This document shows, one piece after another, positions 44,675-53,798 of a stretch of 64,000 nt of DNA (position 1 is the stretch's first letter; every line of letters begins with the position of its first letter). The notes beneath the pieces were generated by a model that was given only the letters and a program-made list of their open reading frames with translations, was not told the origin of the DNA and searched no databases. The position numbers were made by a program, and so were the translations under genes. The DNA is from Proteobacteria bacterium UBA7415 (GTDB taxonomy: Bacteria > Pseudomonadota > Gammaproteobacteria > Arenicellales > Arenicellaceae): contig DKML01000031.1 of the NCBI GenBank assembly GCA_002470515.1, forward strand, positions 1 through 64,000, written 5' to 3'.

Positions 44675-45877
44675 ATGTCTGATCCCAAATCAAGCCACGC
44701 TCATGCCCTAATTCGTAGAGGTTTTGATCTAGGCGATACATCAAGCATTAAGGCGGATGCCACCGCCAATTCTAGCGAGTTAAATGGGGCGTGGGCAAAA
44801 GGCGAACCCATTGTCCTACGAGGAATTGCCAGGAGCTCGATCTCAACGCACCAGCACCACATCGCACGTTCGGCAGAGCTGTGTGAGCGAATATTGACCG
44901 GGGAGTCTGCCGAACAGGTATTTGATGAGCCCGTTTATCAAGCGCGTTGGTCTGCTCAGTTTGAGGCACTAGGCACAAGCGTGAACCCTGCCGAGCAGCA
45001 AGAGATTGAAACACTTTTTTTTGATGGGTTGGCCTCTGATAGTTCTCCTAACGGTTTACCGGACGGTCTACCGGACGGTCTACCGGACGGTCTATCAGAC
45101 GGTGAGCCTATAGAAGATCTTTGGCTTAAAGTGTCTTGGCTGTCTTTTTATGAGGGCGATAAATCCCTACGTTTTCGATTTTCGTTTGGCGTAGATCATG
45201 AAGAAGATGTGGCTGCCGACCCAGTTCGCCAACACTATGCCGCTGAGTTGGCGGACGCCTTATTTCCTGAAAGTCGGATAATTACGCACAATCAGGACCT
45301 GCTGGCGAAAATTCAAGAATACGCCATCTCTCAATCAGGCGAGCAGCGCGACACAGCCACCGCTCGATTTGTAGAAAGGATTATTTATTTTAATGCGCCA
45401 CAAGGTGGGGCGTATCTGCACCATGATTTAGAACGCGGGCACGCGGGTGTTGTGTATGTTCAAGTCAGTGGCGAGACCTGTTGGCTTGCTCTGCCTAAAA
45501 ACACATTGCTTACCAATATTCAGAAATTCATCCAGCAATGTGATCATTCAGGTGGCTGGCCTGTTAGCTTCAGTCACAACTTTAACAAAAAGGAACGTGA
45601 CCAGTTAACAGCCCTATCTATAGATTTGTCTGCTTTAGATGCCGCTATAGAGAGCTTTAACCACAGCGCACTCATTCGCTTAATTAACGAAACACCTGAA
45701 TTTGTACAAGCCCTTATTGCAAACGGTCATGGACACATACTTAAATCGGGCGATGCCATACTATTGCCGCAGCAAACCAGCCCAGCAACAGAGGTGCAAA
45801 ACTGTTGCTGGCATAGTGTGTTTTGCATTGGGGATGTAGCGGGCGAAGGCTTGTCGTTCGCAATTAGGACCGACTGA
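44675..45877 (+). CDS. Uncharacterised protein with a GLPD repeat and a possible cupin-like core
   Basis: A 400-residue protein without a confident family. A GLPD tetrapeptide occurs three times, plus a GLSD, at about residues 127-142, encoded by 12-base tandem repeats. The region YFNAPQGGAYLHHDLERGHAG near residue 240 has a histidine/aspartate cluster like cupin or JmjC-type iron-binding sites (HHD), and is followed by VVYVQVSGETCWLALP. No signal peptide. It begins six bases after the molybdopterin-binding gene. The function is not known; the iron-oxygenase idea is weak. Confidence 0.55.
   Translation: MSDPKSSHAHALIRRGFDLGDTSSIKADATANSSELNGAWAKGEPIVLRGIARSSISTHQHHIARSAELCERILTGESAEQVFDEPVYQARWSAQFEALGTSVNPAEQQEIETLFFDGLASDSSPNGLPDGLPDGLPDGLSDGEPIEDLWLKVSWLSFYEGDKSLRFRFSFGVDHEEDVAADPVRQHYAAELADALFPESRIITHNQDLLAKIQEYAISQSGEQRDTATARFVERIIYFNAPQGGAYLHHDLERGHAGVVYVQVSGETCWLALPKNTLLTNIQKFIQQCDHSGGWPVSFSHNFNKKERDQLTALSIDLSALDAAIESFNHSALIRLINETPEFVQALIANGHGHILKSGDAILLPQQTSPATEVQNCCWHSVFCIGDVAGEGLSFAIRTD
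45053..45100 (+). repeat. Twelve-base in-frame tandem repeat
   Basis: Four units (GGTTTACCGGAC, GGTCTACCGGAC twice, GGTCTATCAGAC) encoding Gly-Leu-Pro/Ser-Asp inside the uncharacterised 400-residue gene. Copy number can change without breaking the frame. Confidence 0.9.
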
Positions 45878-45925
45878 GACTAACGCCCTGAACTGAACTA
45901 ATATAAACGGCTGAACTGAACCTAA

Positions 45926-46861
45926 CTATTGAACGGTTACAAACACACCGTTATTTCTATAGGCAACTTCTTTCATTAACGTCGCAAACCGATCGTCTCC
46001 GCCGCTCGGTCTAAACTCGATGCCGTGGATACTGGCAATCGGCTCACCCGTTATTTTATTAACGTTGTAACGTTTTACGACGTTAAGTACCTGATCATAG
46101 GATGCGCCGTTAAAATCATCACCGAGAACGTAAATAGACAAACTAATGTTGCCTTTAGCATAAGTCTTGAGGGCTTTTTCGATACCGTCAGCCGGGTTGC
46201 TGTCTGACGAGGTAATCCAACGCTGATATCTCGAAAAAGCTTGGTCACGTTTAACTTTAGAATCCTTAATCCAAGTACCCGCCGTAGAGGAAGAAAGAAA
46301 TCGTCCGTCATCGCTCATAATTTGAAAGCCCTTTACAGACGGATGAACATCCAACAATGCTCGCAGCACTGACGCTGCTTTGGCTCGCTGTGCATCCATA
46401 CTGCCGGATTTATCAATGATGAATAAAACATACTCAGCGCCGACCGGAATACCCGCCACATAGTCGCTTTTCATCGTGCCAACACCACCATCAGAATGAG
46501 CAGACGTTACTGCTTTTATCTGTTCTTGTGCTTTTTCAAGCGTCGAGCGCTGTTTCTGCGTACTGGAATTAAGTTTAGCGTTTTGCGTTTCGAGCTTAGC
46601 CAACTGCGCTTGCAACGCGGCGGCTCTAGCGTCGAGTGCTCGTTTAGCGTCGGTCATTTCACCGGCAGAGCTTTTCAAGGCTAAGGCTTCCTTCTTGAGT
46701 TCGATTTTTTGTACAAGCAAGTTTTGAATATCAATCGTAGGGTCATTGCTCACTCCGCTCTTGGCCAGCAAAAGCATCATTACCATTGCGCCAAAGCCAC
46801 ACGAAATAACGTCTAAGAACGACATTCCAAATACTTCAGCTTCTTTACGTCTACTCTTCAT
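45926..46861 (-). CDS. Membrane-anchored von Willebrand A protein 1 (MotB/ExbD-like N terminus)
   Basis: A 311-residue protein. The N terminus has GMSFLDVISCGFGAMVMMLLL, a single span preceded by an aspartate as in MotB/ExbD. A coiled coil spans about residues 40-120, and a vWA domain occupies about 135-311. The MIDAS motif is DKSGSMDAQ near residue 150, with a GDD strand later (YVLGDDFNG). Orientation (N terminus inside, vWA in the periplasm) is inferred from the single span. Last gene of the operon, 22 bases after the second vWA gene. The shared SCG motif pairs the two proteins. Confidence 0.8.
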   Translation of the reverse strand: MKSRRKEAEVFGMSFLDVISCGFGAMVMMLLLAKSGVSNDPTIDIQNLLVQKIELKKEALALKSSAGEMTDAKRALDARAAALQAQLAKLETQNAKLNSSTQKQRSTLEKAQEQIKAVTSAHSDGGVGTMKSDYVAGIPVGAEYVLFIIDKSGSMDAQRAKAASVLRALLDVHPSVKGFQIMSDDGRFLSSSTAGTWIKDSKVKRDQAFSRYQRWITSSDSNPADGIEKALKTYAKGNISLSIYVLGDDFNGASYDQVLNVVKRYNVNKITGEPIASIHGIEFRPSGGDDRFATLMKEVAYRNNGVFVTVQ

Positions 46862-46883
46862 ATTTGTGTCGTTATAGATAGGT

Positions 46884-47918
46884 TTAAGGCCAAGACTGGG
46901 AAGGGCTAAACAAAACGCCTCCGGTGCGGCGTGCCCAAGCGTAATAGTATGGCGCTGCTTTGGAATCTCCTTCTAAGTGCAGTAAGAACACGTCAATTTG
47001 AAGATCTCGCGACCAAGACTGTTGCGCCGTTACTAACAAGTTGGCTCTACAGCGACCACTCACATACTCAGACTTGGCCTTGCAACCACCCACCCCTCCA
47101 CGACCACCAATCTGTTGCGTGGGTAACCCGTCAGTCACTAGATAGACATTAGTCGGCGGTGGCGACATAGCGCTTACATAACGCACTGCTGCACTCAAGT
47201 TTGTTCCGCCGTTGGGTACGGCTTTTATGACATCTGCTTTGAGCGCATTAACGGCTTTAGCGTTAGACTTTGCTATATAGCCACCCGACAAACTTTTGGC
47301 TTTCTCAGAGAAAGCGATTAAATCAAACTGACTACCTTCAGGCACTTGATCAACAATCCAATTTGCTAGGCGTCTGGATTGGCCCCACTTCTTACCCTGG
47401 GCTAATGCGCCGGGGCCTGTAGCCTGCGCAATAATGACGTCAATAATTTGGCTCTCCGACATAGACGCGCTCACGTCAAACAGAATCGCAATACGTGGGC
47501 CTTGCACTTTAATCCCCAATAACTGACCTTGTAATGCAGGTTCAGGCTTGGCTACTTCGGCACCTTGTTTTTTAAGTGCTTCTTCTAGCTGTGCACTGAC
47601 CGCCGCATTGAGGCTGGCCGCATCTGAATTATCGATTTCTAGATTTGCGTTAGCGAAAGTGGCGTCAGCGGTAGCGGATGCAAGTCTTGAGACTAAAGTT
47701 TGAGTGGCGGATATTTCTTCGCCTAAGTCAGAATTCAGTCTAGAGTATTCTTGAATTTGCGTTTCAAGCTCAGTGATCTGTTGCTCGATATCACCGCCCG
47801 ATGCCGAGCCTGATTTAAAATCAATAATAAAAAAGATAAGTATCGCCGCACCGAGCCCACACGACATAGCGTCGATAAAGGACATCGTTGAGCCCGGCAT
47901 ACTCTTACGCTTGCTCAC
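46884..47918 (-). CDS. Membrane-anchored von Willebrand A protein 2 (MotB/ExbD-like N terminus)
   Basis: A 344-residue paralogue of the adjacent vWA protein. The N terminus has TMSFIDAMSCGLGAAILIFF, again with an aspartate at the start of the span and the same D-x-x-S-C-G-x-G-A pattern. A coiled-coil linker (EQQITELETQIQEYSRL) is followed by a vWA domain from about residue 135 with MIDAS motif DVSASMSES. The TDGLP strand is near residue 265. It lies two bases after the channel-like gene. The two vWA proteins plus the channel look like a three-part stator. Confidence 0.82.
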   Translation of the reverse strand: MSKRKSMPGSTMSFIDAMSCGLGAAILIFFIIDFKSGSASGGDIEQQITELETQIQEYSRLNSDLGEEISATQTLVSRLASATADATFANANLEIDNSDAASLNAAVSAQLEEALKKQGAEVAKPEPALQGQLLGIKVQGPRIAILFDVSASMSESQIIDVIIAQATGPGALAQGKKWGQSRRLANWIVDQVPEGSQFDLIAFSEKAKSLSGGYIAKSNAKAVNALKADVIKAVPNGGTNLSAAVRYVSAMSPPPTNVYLVTDGLPTQQIGGRGGVGGCKAKSEYVSGRCRANLLVTAQQSWSRDLQIDVFLLHLEGDSKAAPYYYAWARRTGGVLFSPSQSWP

Positions 47919-47920
47919 GC

Positions 47921-48730
47921 TTAGGCCTCGCTAGCCTCGGTCGTCAATACAACGTCATCGGCATTACTATGTTGAGGAGAGTTACTCACTCGCTCAATAA
48001 ACTTCTCTTCGCAGAACACTTGAATTCGCTCAATATGTGAGTCCTGTTTACTCTGTAAGTAAAACAGCACCATCATCAAAAAGATGCTGATCACTAACGC
48101 GACTAAGGTTGAATTAAACGCAATGCCCAAGCTCTCGGTCATCGGACCAATATCCCCAGCAACGGCCGAGTCAGCTTGCGCCATAGCCGCACCAATGCCT
48201 CTTACCGTTCCTACAAAGCCAATCGATGGTACAGCCCAACAGATATATTTGAGTACCGCCAGTTCATTATCGTTTTTGGCGCTTATGGCCTCAATCGTTT
48301 GGTCGATAGCATCCGATGCGTTCTGCACGTTATCAGTAATAATCAATCGACGAATAGCCGCTCTTATTGTTCGGAGCAAAGGTGTTTGCTTGAACTTTTC
48401 AGACGCATCAAATTCCTTAAGCGCATCAATTAGGTCAGCGCGTTTTGGACCGATGCCATCCAAAAAATCTTCGTGGAATAACACTTCATCGGCATTCATC
48501 GCGCGACTAACAATCATGGCGTAATACAGACCAATAAACAGCAACATAAAACATATTTGCTGCTCCATGTCCTTTAGCAAGATAGCCCAATGGCGTGGCG
48601 CTACTGTGCCGTTTTGTTGAGCTGCGGCTAGCACTTGCTCGGCGGCTGGCCAGATCACGATTTGATAGATCACATGCACGACCACGATGATCGCAGCAAA
48701 AATGATGATGTTGGTTATATTCTGTTTCAT
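47921..48730 (-). CDS. MotA/TolQ/ExbB-like proton channel protein
   Basis: A 269-residue membrane protein with spans at about residues 8-24, 57-75 and two C-terminal ones. The family signature is WAVPSIGFVGTVRGIGAAM near residue 165, with LGIAFNSTLVALVISIFL for the last span. This matches the TolQ/ExbB/MotA pattern of P..G(L/F)xGTVxGI and the Thr-containing final helix that lines the proton path. A cytoplasmic helical domain lies between. I chose the ATG giving MKQNITN; it is one base after the stop of the small 43-codon gene, so coupling is likely. It probably assembles with the two aspartate-bearing vWA proteins. Confidence 0.85.
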   Translation of the reverse strand: MKQNITNIIIFAAIIVVVHVIYQIVIWPAAEQVLAAAQQNGTVAPRHWAILLKDMEQQICFMLLFIGLYYAMIVSRAMNADEVLFHEDFLDGIGPKRADLIDALKEFDASEKFKQTPLLRTIRAAIRRLIITDNVQNASDAIDQTIEAISAKNDNELAVLKYICWAVPSIGFVGTVRGIGAAMAQADSAVAGDIGPMTESLGIAFNSTLVALVISIFLMMVLFYLQSKQDSHIERIQVFCEEKFIERVSNSPQHSNADDVVLTTEASEA

Positions 48731-48731
48731 A

Positions 48732-48863
48732 TTAAATATTCGCGGGTATATCCACCGGTTGATCCAACGACAATTTTTGCGCTTGCACCGCAAGGGCAAT
48801 ACCTAACAGGGCTAAGACAATTAGAATGTACTTATGTTTAGAACGGATGTATTTAGAACGCAT
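48732..48863 (-). CDS. 43-residue membrane or exported peptide upstream of the channel gene
   Basis: A previously easy-to-miss gene. ATG follows a near-perfect ribosome-binding site (AAAGGAG, seven bases before the ATG). The product has a basic start (MRSKYIRSKHK), a hydrophobic core (YILIVLALLGIALAVQA), then a short tail (QKLSLDQPVDIPANI). It may be a tiny secreted peptide or an accessory membrane peptide of the channel. Its stop is separated from the channel ATG by one base (TAATATG), so its translation may set the rate of channel synthesis. No homologue is known to me. Confidence 0.7.
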   Translation of the reverse strand: MRSKYIRSKHKYILIVLALLGIALAVQAQKLSLDQPVDIPANI

Positions 48864-48907
48864 GCTGTGCTCCTTTATTGAAACGTAAGAGATTTTTAGG
48901 ATCCCAA

Positions 48908-50914
48908 CTAATAGACATACCGAGCGATTCTAAAGCCCGTTGTATCATTGCCTGCTCTAAACGCCAACCGCATCGATGCTCGAAGCTCGGCCCAGCTTTC
49001 TGAAAGATAGTTGGATCCTTTAATAACGTGCTCAGCATTCATAGACCTTGGTCCAGCGTAATTGAGATAACTAACATCAGAGTCAGAAGGTGTTCTCGAA
49101 TAGCTATCGTGCACCCACTCACTGACATTGCCGACCATGTCAAACATGCCCGAACGCTCAGCATCATAAGAGCCAATCGGCGCTAACTCCGCAAAGCCAT
49201 CTGAGTAATCAGACAAAAACACACTGGCTTTACCTTTAGCCGATACGTCGGCCAAATTACCACTACCTTCTGGTATTTGATATTGATTGCCCCATACGAA
49301 AATAGTCGGCGCCGCTTTGCCACCCGCCTTGGCCAACCATTCCCATTCTGCTTCTGTGGGTAGGCGGTAGCCAGTGCTGCTTAAATCAGCATCGACTACT
49401 CGGCCATTACGAACGGTATAAACCAAAGGAAGGCCTTCTTTTTGACTCAGCCAATTGCAGAACAACGCAGCCTCATCCCACGACACATTTCTAACCGGTG
49501 TCTTTACCGTGCTACGTTTGCCTTTAAAAACAGCAAACGCAGCTTCAGTTACTTCATGGGTCGATACGTAAATGTGCCGATCGAATTCAACTTTACGCTG
49601 AATCTCGTGTGCTTTTTGCCCGCGCTCAGAACGCGGTGCGCCCATCACAAAACTCTTGGGCATAAATTGCATTAGCGTCATCCCCAGCGAGTTCGTCACT
49701 CGCGGCGGGCTTTGCCTAAGCGAAGCCTCCTTAAGCGTAGTCATTTCAAACACCGCTTTTACGGTTTGATTCGCTTTTACGCTGACCTGTTTTCGTTCGT
49801 CCCCAAAACCCAGTTTTTTAAGGACTATCTGATAGTTGAGCGTTTGTAACTGAAGGCTAAGCGGTGTTGAACCCTTCGCTTCGTTATTAATAAACACTTG
49901 GGCTGGTACGTTAGACTCAACCGCAAGTTCACCAAAGGTTTTATCTAAGCTTATGCTCGCGCTACTATCAGCAGGACTCAACACAAGCGCTTTACTTGAA
50001 TATCCAGGCTTGCTGTAACTCACTTTAGCGGTTCCAGTTTTAGGCACCTCAACATTGGTCACGCCAGCATTGCGACTCACGTCTAGCGGCCGCCCGTTTA
50101 CTAATAGCGTGCCGCCTGAAGGTGATAGAGACAATCGCACACCATTGGTACCTGGGCGTAATCTATAGTTACGTTCAACATGTGGCGCTAAGGCGCTTAT
50201 CTCAATAGATTCAAACTGACTCACATACTTGTCTTTTCGCAGCTCTAACTGAACACGACCGCCTTCAAGGCTTAATTGTAATGGCGTTGCACCCTTTACA
50301 TCATCGTTAACCACCACCTCTGCGCCACTGGGCGAAGATTCGATAACAAGACTGCCAAGCACTGGGCTAGGCGAAACCTTTAGGGTGTTGTCTTGCGCTT
50401 TGATAAGTGTGATCTCTTGAATAAGATCTTCTGTGAATAATGATCCTACCTTAAGAGTGTAGCTACCAGGCTTAAGCTCTATTGCTAGACTTTCGTCCGA
50501 GCTCAACCATTCGTCATTCACAAACCAGCTCGGCGATTCTAGTTCCTCTGTGCTTTGAACCATCAGACTGACCGGCGCAAGCGGCATAAATACGTCGATG
50601 TACTTACCACGACCAACCGTTTTTAAATCGATAAGCTGGGTGATGTACCCAAGAGCTGACACTTCGATTCTTGCGTTCTTATCAAAGGAGATAATTCGAT
50701 TGAACAATGTGATGGCTGAGCCAGACTGAACACTTAAGGAATAAGCCTCATCAGCGCCATCTTCAAATTCAACTGCAGGCTGCTTAGCCCAAACGATAAT
50801 GGCAACAACCATGGCCGCCGCTAGCGTCGCCGTAATTGCTACTCTTTGAATGAGTCGAGCGCGCTTAGCTCGTTGTTGAGCCAACTCGGCTCTTTGATCA
50901 AATGCCTTCGCCAC
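48908..50914 (-). CDS. PEGA-domain protein with a C-terminal formylglycine-enzyme-like domain
   Basis: A 668-residue protein with a cytoplasmic basic N terminus and one span (VAITATLAAAMVVAIIVWA) near residue 27. Large periplasmic PEGA/beta repeats follow at about 180-400 (SSPSGAEVVVNDDVKGATPLQLSLEGG, VPAQVFINNEAKGSTPLSLQL). From about 415 there is a FGE-sulfatase/SUMF1-like domain (MVLGNVSEW-like: MFDMVGNVSEWVHD; ALFCNWLSQ; GTRLPTEAEWEW-like RLPTEAEWEW). The C-terminal catalytic cysteines of true FGE are missing (see findings). It overlaps the preceding gene by 17 bases. Probably a structural, carbohydrate-contacting subunit. Confidence 0.82.
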   Translation of the reverse strand: MAKAFDQRAELAQQRAKRARLIQRVAITATLAAAMVVAIIVWAKQPAVEFEDGADEAYSLSVQSGSAITLFNRIISFDKNARIEVSALGYITQLIDLKTVGRGKYIDVFMPLAPVSLMVQSTEELESPSWFVNDEWLSSDESLAIELKPGSYTLKVGSLFTEDLIQEITLIKAQDNTLKVSPSPVLGSLVIESSPSGAEVVVNDDVKGATPLQLSLEGGRVQLELRKDKYVSQFESIEISALAPHVERNYRLRPGTNGVRLSLSPSGGTLLVNGRPLDVSRNAGVTNVEVPKTGTAKVSYSKPGYSSKALVLSPADSSASISLDKTFGELAVESNVPAQVFINNEAKGSTPLSLQLQTLNYQIVLKKLGFGDERKQVSVKANQTVKAVFEMTTLKEASLRQSPPRVTNSLGMTLMQFMPKSFVMGAPRSERGQKAHEIQRKVEFDRHIYVSTHEVTEAAFAVFKGKRSTVKTPVRNVSWDEAALFCNWLSQKEGLPLVYTVRNGRVVDADLSSTGYRLPTEAEWEWLAKAGGKAAPTIFVWGNQYQIPEGSGNLADVSAKGKASVFLSDYSDGFAELAPIGSYDAERSGMFDMVGNVSEWVHDSYSRTPSDSDVSYLNYAGPRSMNAEHVIKGSNYLSESWAELRASMRLAFRAGNDTTGFRIARYVY

Positions 50915-52421
50915 ACACTACCTTTATGGGTTGAACTTCGCCGTCAAGAGGAACCAACAGATCGGTTACGGTTTCAAATTTTTTGTTACAGGTCGCGAAT
51001 ACTTTGTACTCACCAGGGTTTAACTCAACAATTTTTTCTAAGGTTGGCTGTATATAACCCACACGCTGAATCTGAATAGTGCTCTTACCATCAGATAGAA
51101 AGCGTACAGCCTTCTTTTTGTTCACTTTTACGAGCACTGTATTTAATGCATCAACCGACCGTGCCAACTGCGCACTGACGCCTAGCCAATCGGTCGAATC
51201 GGCCACTAAGTCTTGAGCGTAAGACTTAACCTTGGCATCAGAAACTCGCAGTGGACGGCTCAAAAGACTCGCTTGCTTGCTCAGTAACTGATCAATAGAG
51301 CTCGCCTGAGCCAAGCCATCTTGTGCCGCTTGATTAGTAGAGTCAACGGCTAACACAGCACTATAGCTACGTGCCGCATCAGACCATTGCTCAGTATTAA
51401 CATACTTTTGTGCTGCACTTAAGTTACGAGAAACAGCCAATTCAATGTTCAAGGCGTTAAGACGCGACTGAAGCACTTGAGCTTCGCCTGCACCTTGTGG
51501 GTATTTTGCGGCTTGATTAAGAAAATTCTGTGCCTGAGTAACGTCTTTCTGGTTTAGTGCACTTCGCGCCTTAGACAAAATAGAATCGACTGTGTTTCTT
51601 GCAGTAACCAATTCTAAGTTTTGCACTCGCTCTTTTTGAGCTGGTGTTAAATCTGATATTTTTGATAACTGGCGTAATGCGTCCAACTCAAGTTCTGGCC
51701 TATTCTCCGCAGCGTATCGTTTTATATTGCCGCTAAGTTCCATAACTGCGGGTAAGATTTGTTGGCTTTGTTGTATTTTCGCTATGGCGGGATGGTTTGG
51801 TGATACGCTTTGTAGTGCCGCAACACCTTGCGTAATTCCCGCTTGCGAACCCGCGCCAAAAGCAGTCTCTATTTTGTTCAGTATACGATTAACATTCGCC
51901 TCTTGCTCTTCTAACAGCGCTTGCGCTTGCTTAATAGCGCTGCCTAGCGCATCAATACCTGATTTAAACTCTTCGTTAGCGTAAAGCTCACTGGCTTGCG
52001 TGATCCTACTTACGATCTTGCTTACCTTGGTCGCAGACCAAGACAGTTGTGCGAGCTCTTGCATGGAAGCACTATAGTCAGATTGATAGGCCTCAAACAA
52101 CGCTTCAAAGTCCTGCTGAGCGTCTCCACTACTGCTTGGTAAAGTATTTTGTGGCCGGACAACATCCCTACTAACATCGCTAAGATCTTGCTCCACTTGA
52201 GAGACAGGCTCATAAGCTTCATTAGCAATCTGGTAGGTCTCAATGGAAGAAGATGACTTATCCGTCGTTTTCAGGTTATTAGAGAACCAGTACGCCAAAG
52301 CGGTAAGAGCCACGATTACGAGCAGGCCTACAAAACCAAGGAGAGCGTACTCTCTATTCTTTTGCGATTTTTCTTGACGCTCTAGATCTTTAGAAACAAC
52401 AGCTTTTAAACGCTCTGACAT
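50898..52421 (-). CDS. Single-span protein with a helical-repeat periplasmic domain
   Basis: A 507-residue protein: a cytoplasmic 25-residue basic start, one span (YALLGFVGLLVIVALTALAYW), then a long alpha-helical periplasmic region with TPR-like units (QAQNFLNQAAKYP, AARSYSAVLAVDSTNQAAQDGLAQAS). The C terminus ends in a small beta region (GYIQPTLEKIVELNPGEYKVFATC) reminiscent of PEGA. No recognised family. It overlaps the PEGA gene and likely forms a rigid periplasmic rod in the same machine. Confidence 0.6.
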   Translation of the reverse strand: MSERLKAVVSKDLERQEKSQKNREYALLGFVGLLVIVALTALAYWFSNNLKTTDKSSSSIETYQIANEAYEPVSQVEQDLSDVSRDVVRPQNTLPSSSGDAQQDFEALFEAYQSDYSASMQELAQLSWSATKVSKIVSRITQASELYANEEFKSGIDALGSAIKQAQALLEEQEANVNRILNKIETAFGAGSQAGITQGVAALQSVSPNHPAIAKIQQSQQILPAVMELSGNIKRYAAENRPELELDALRQLSKISDLTPAQKERVQNLELVTARNTVDSILSKARSALNQKDVTQAQNFLNQAAKYPQGAGEAQVLQSRLNALNIELAVSRNLSAAQKYVNTEQWSDAARSYSAVLAVDSTNQAAQDGLAQASSIDQLLSKQASLLSRPLRVSDAKVKSYAQDLVADSTDWLGVSAQLARSVDALNTVLVKVNKKKAVRFLSDGKSTIQIQRVGYIQPTLEKIVELNPGEYKVFATCNKKFETVTDLLVPLDGEVQPIKVVCGEGI

Positions 52422-52477
52422 AGGGTCGCTCAGCGGGTATTAGAGGTGAATATGGAATAACTGTGATTTAAACCGTT

Positions 52478-53716
52478 CTATAGGTTCACATCAGGAGTAG
52501 CCGTTTCTAAATAGTACTCACGTAACACAGCGCGCCATGTTGCAGCTTGTTCCTCGGCATCACCGGTAAGCTTAACCACTTGGTCTTCCAATTGAATATT
52601 CTTGGGCGCTAACTCGATATTGAGCTGTGACCCGAGTTCGTTAAGTGCATTTAGGTTTTCACGAGCTTCAGCTCGATCACCCATGCTATCAAAAACAGCG
52701 GCCGCACCCCCTAAAATTAATGCAGTAGCTGCAGCACCCTGAGTTGAACTCCTACGACCGTTTTGATTTCTATTATTATTTGACGCAACGATCACCCCTG
52801 CAACTGCCGCTAATGTACCCAACAGTGCCTTACTAGTGGCCGCCGCTTTTGCCTTGCGAGCCTGTTTAGACATCTCGAAAGCTTGCTCTTGCCAAACCAA
52901 GTAAGACTCATCCATTTTAGTGGAGTAGCGCGCGTAATCATCTTCTAACTGATCGGTAAACATTTGATCTTTAACTCGCACGGCCTCAAGGTTCTTAATC
53001 ATAGGGTCATTGCGCGAAGGTGCCGACACTAAGCTCACCCGGCCTGATCGAGACGTTTTAAGGTACTTAGAGAAATAGTCTCCAGACATACTCTCGCCAA
53101 ATCTCACGGTTTCAATAACATCTAACTTGGCGCGATCCTTAGCTCTGATTTTTGCGGCTGAGCGTGCTATCTCGGCCGCAATATCGTCAAAATAAGGAAC
53201 GTATAGGTCTTTGCCTTTGTTGCGCGGGTTGTTGACGTCATATTCCTTAACTCGATTTCGGAAAATTTTCTTCATACGAGTTTTGCCGCTAATATCAATA
53301 ACGGTGATTTCTAGATCGAGGTCTTCACCATTTGACTCTAAGATTTTGCCCATGACATACAGCTCCGCTGTCGCCGTTGCGTCTGGGTATACCCGCACAC
53401 CATCAAAGCGTGCGGTTTTATCCATTGACACTTTCAATAAATGCGCGAAACGGTTGGCCTCTGCGTATCTCAACTCTGGCCAGATCCCTTTCTTTTCATA
53501 GTCATCGGCATTCGCAGGTAAATTCGGATCCATAACCGGAACAATAACGCTCAACTTTTGACCGCTATCCCCAACCAATTGGTTCGGTGCATTTTGCCGT
53601 TCGTTCGCGTTACTAGACTGTGGTCCGACTCGATACTTGTTGTTCTGCGACGTTTGCGTGGTTGCGCACGCTGTTAAAAACAGAAGTGTGGTTATGACAG
53701 TAAATTTTTTAAGCAT
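52478..53716 (-). CDS. Lipoprotein of unknown function with glycine-rich hydrophobic segments
   Basis: A 412-residue protein with a lipobox (LLFLTAC near residue 20). The first half has a beta-rich globular region (LSVIVPVMDPNLP, VRVYPDATATAELYVMGKIL, DLDLEITVID), reminiscent of LPP20/CsgG-like lipoproteins. The second half has two hydrophobic stretches (KALLGTLAAVAGVIVAS, AATALILGGAAAVFD) around an Asn/Arg-rich turn that could insert in a membrane. I chose the ATG giving MLKKFTVITT. Probably outer-membrane anchored; a candidate secretion or anchoring component of the operon. Confidence 0.6.
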   Translation of the reverse strand: MLKKFTVITTLLFLTACATTQTSQNNKYRVGPQSSNANERQNAPNQLVGDSGQKLSVIVPVMDPNLPANADDYEKKGIWPELRYAEANRFAHLLKVSMDKTARFDGVRVYPDATATAELYVMGKILESNGEDLDLEITVIDISGKTRMKKIFRNRVKEYDVNNPRNKGKDLYVPYFDDIAAEIARSAAKIRAKDRAKLDVIETVRFGESMSGDYFSKYLKTSRSGRVSLVSAPSRNDPMIKNLEAVRVKDQMFTDQLEDDYARYSTKMDESYLVWQEQAFEMSKQARKAKAAATSKALLGTLAAVAGVIVASNNNRNQNGRRSSTQGAAATALILGGAAAVFDSMGDRAEARENLNALNELGSQLNIELAPKNIQLEDQVVKLTGDAEEQAATWRAVLREYYLETATPDVNL

Positions 53717-53798
53717 TCTAAATTCCATTTGTAGGATATTTCGTAAAGTAATTTGCTAGCGGTTTAGTAGTTCTGTTATTACGCAATTGGGCCTGCGT

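Noticed and set aside
45926..47918. MoxR-vWA chaperone cluster
   Set aside because: No AAA+ MoxR gene is nearby, and both vWA proteins have one MotB/ExbD-like span and a coiled coil.
45926..48799. Similarity to Zorya anti-phage systems (MotA-like plus MotB-like proteins)
   Set aside because: Zorya ZorB proteins carry an OmpA/peptidoglycan-binding domain and the operon has helicase or nuclease genes; here the periplasmic parts are vWA domains and there are no such genes.
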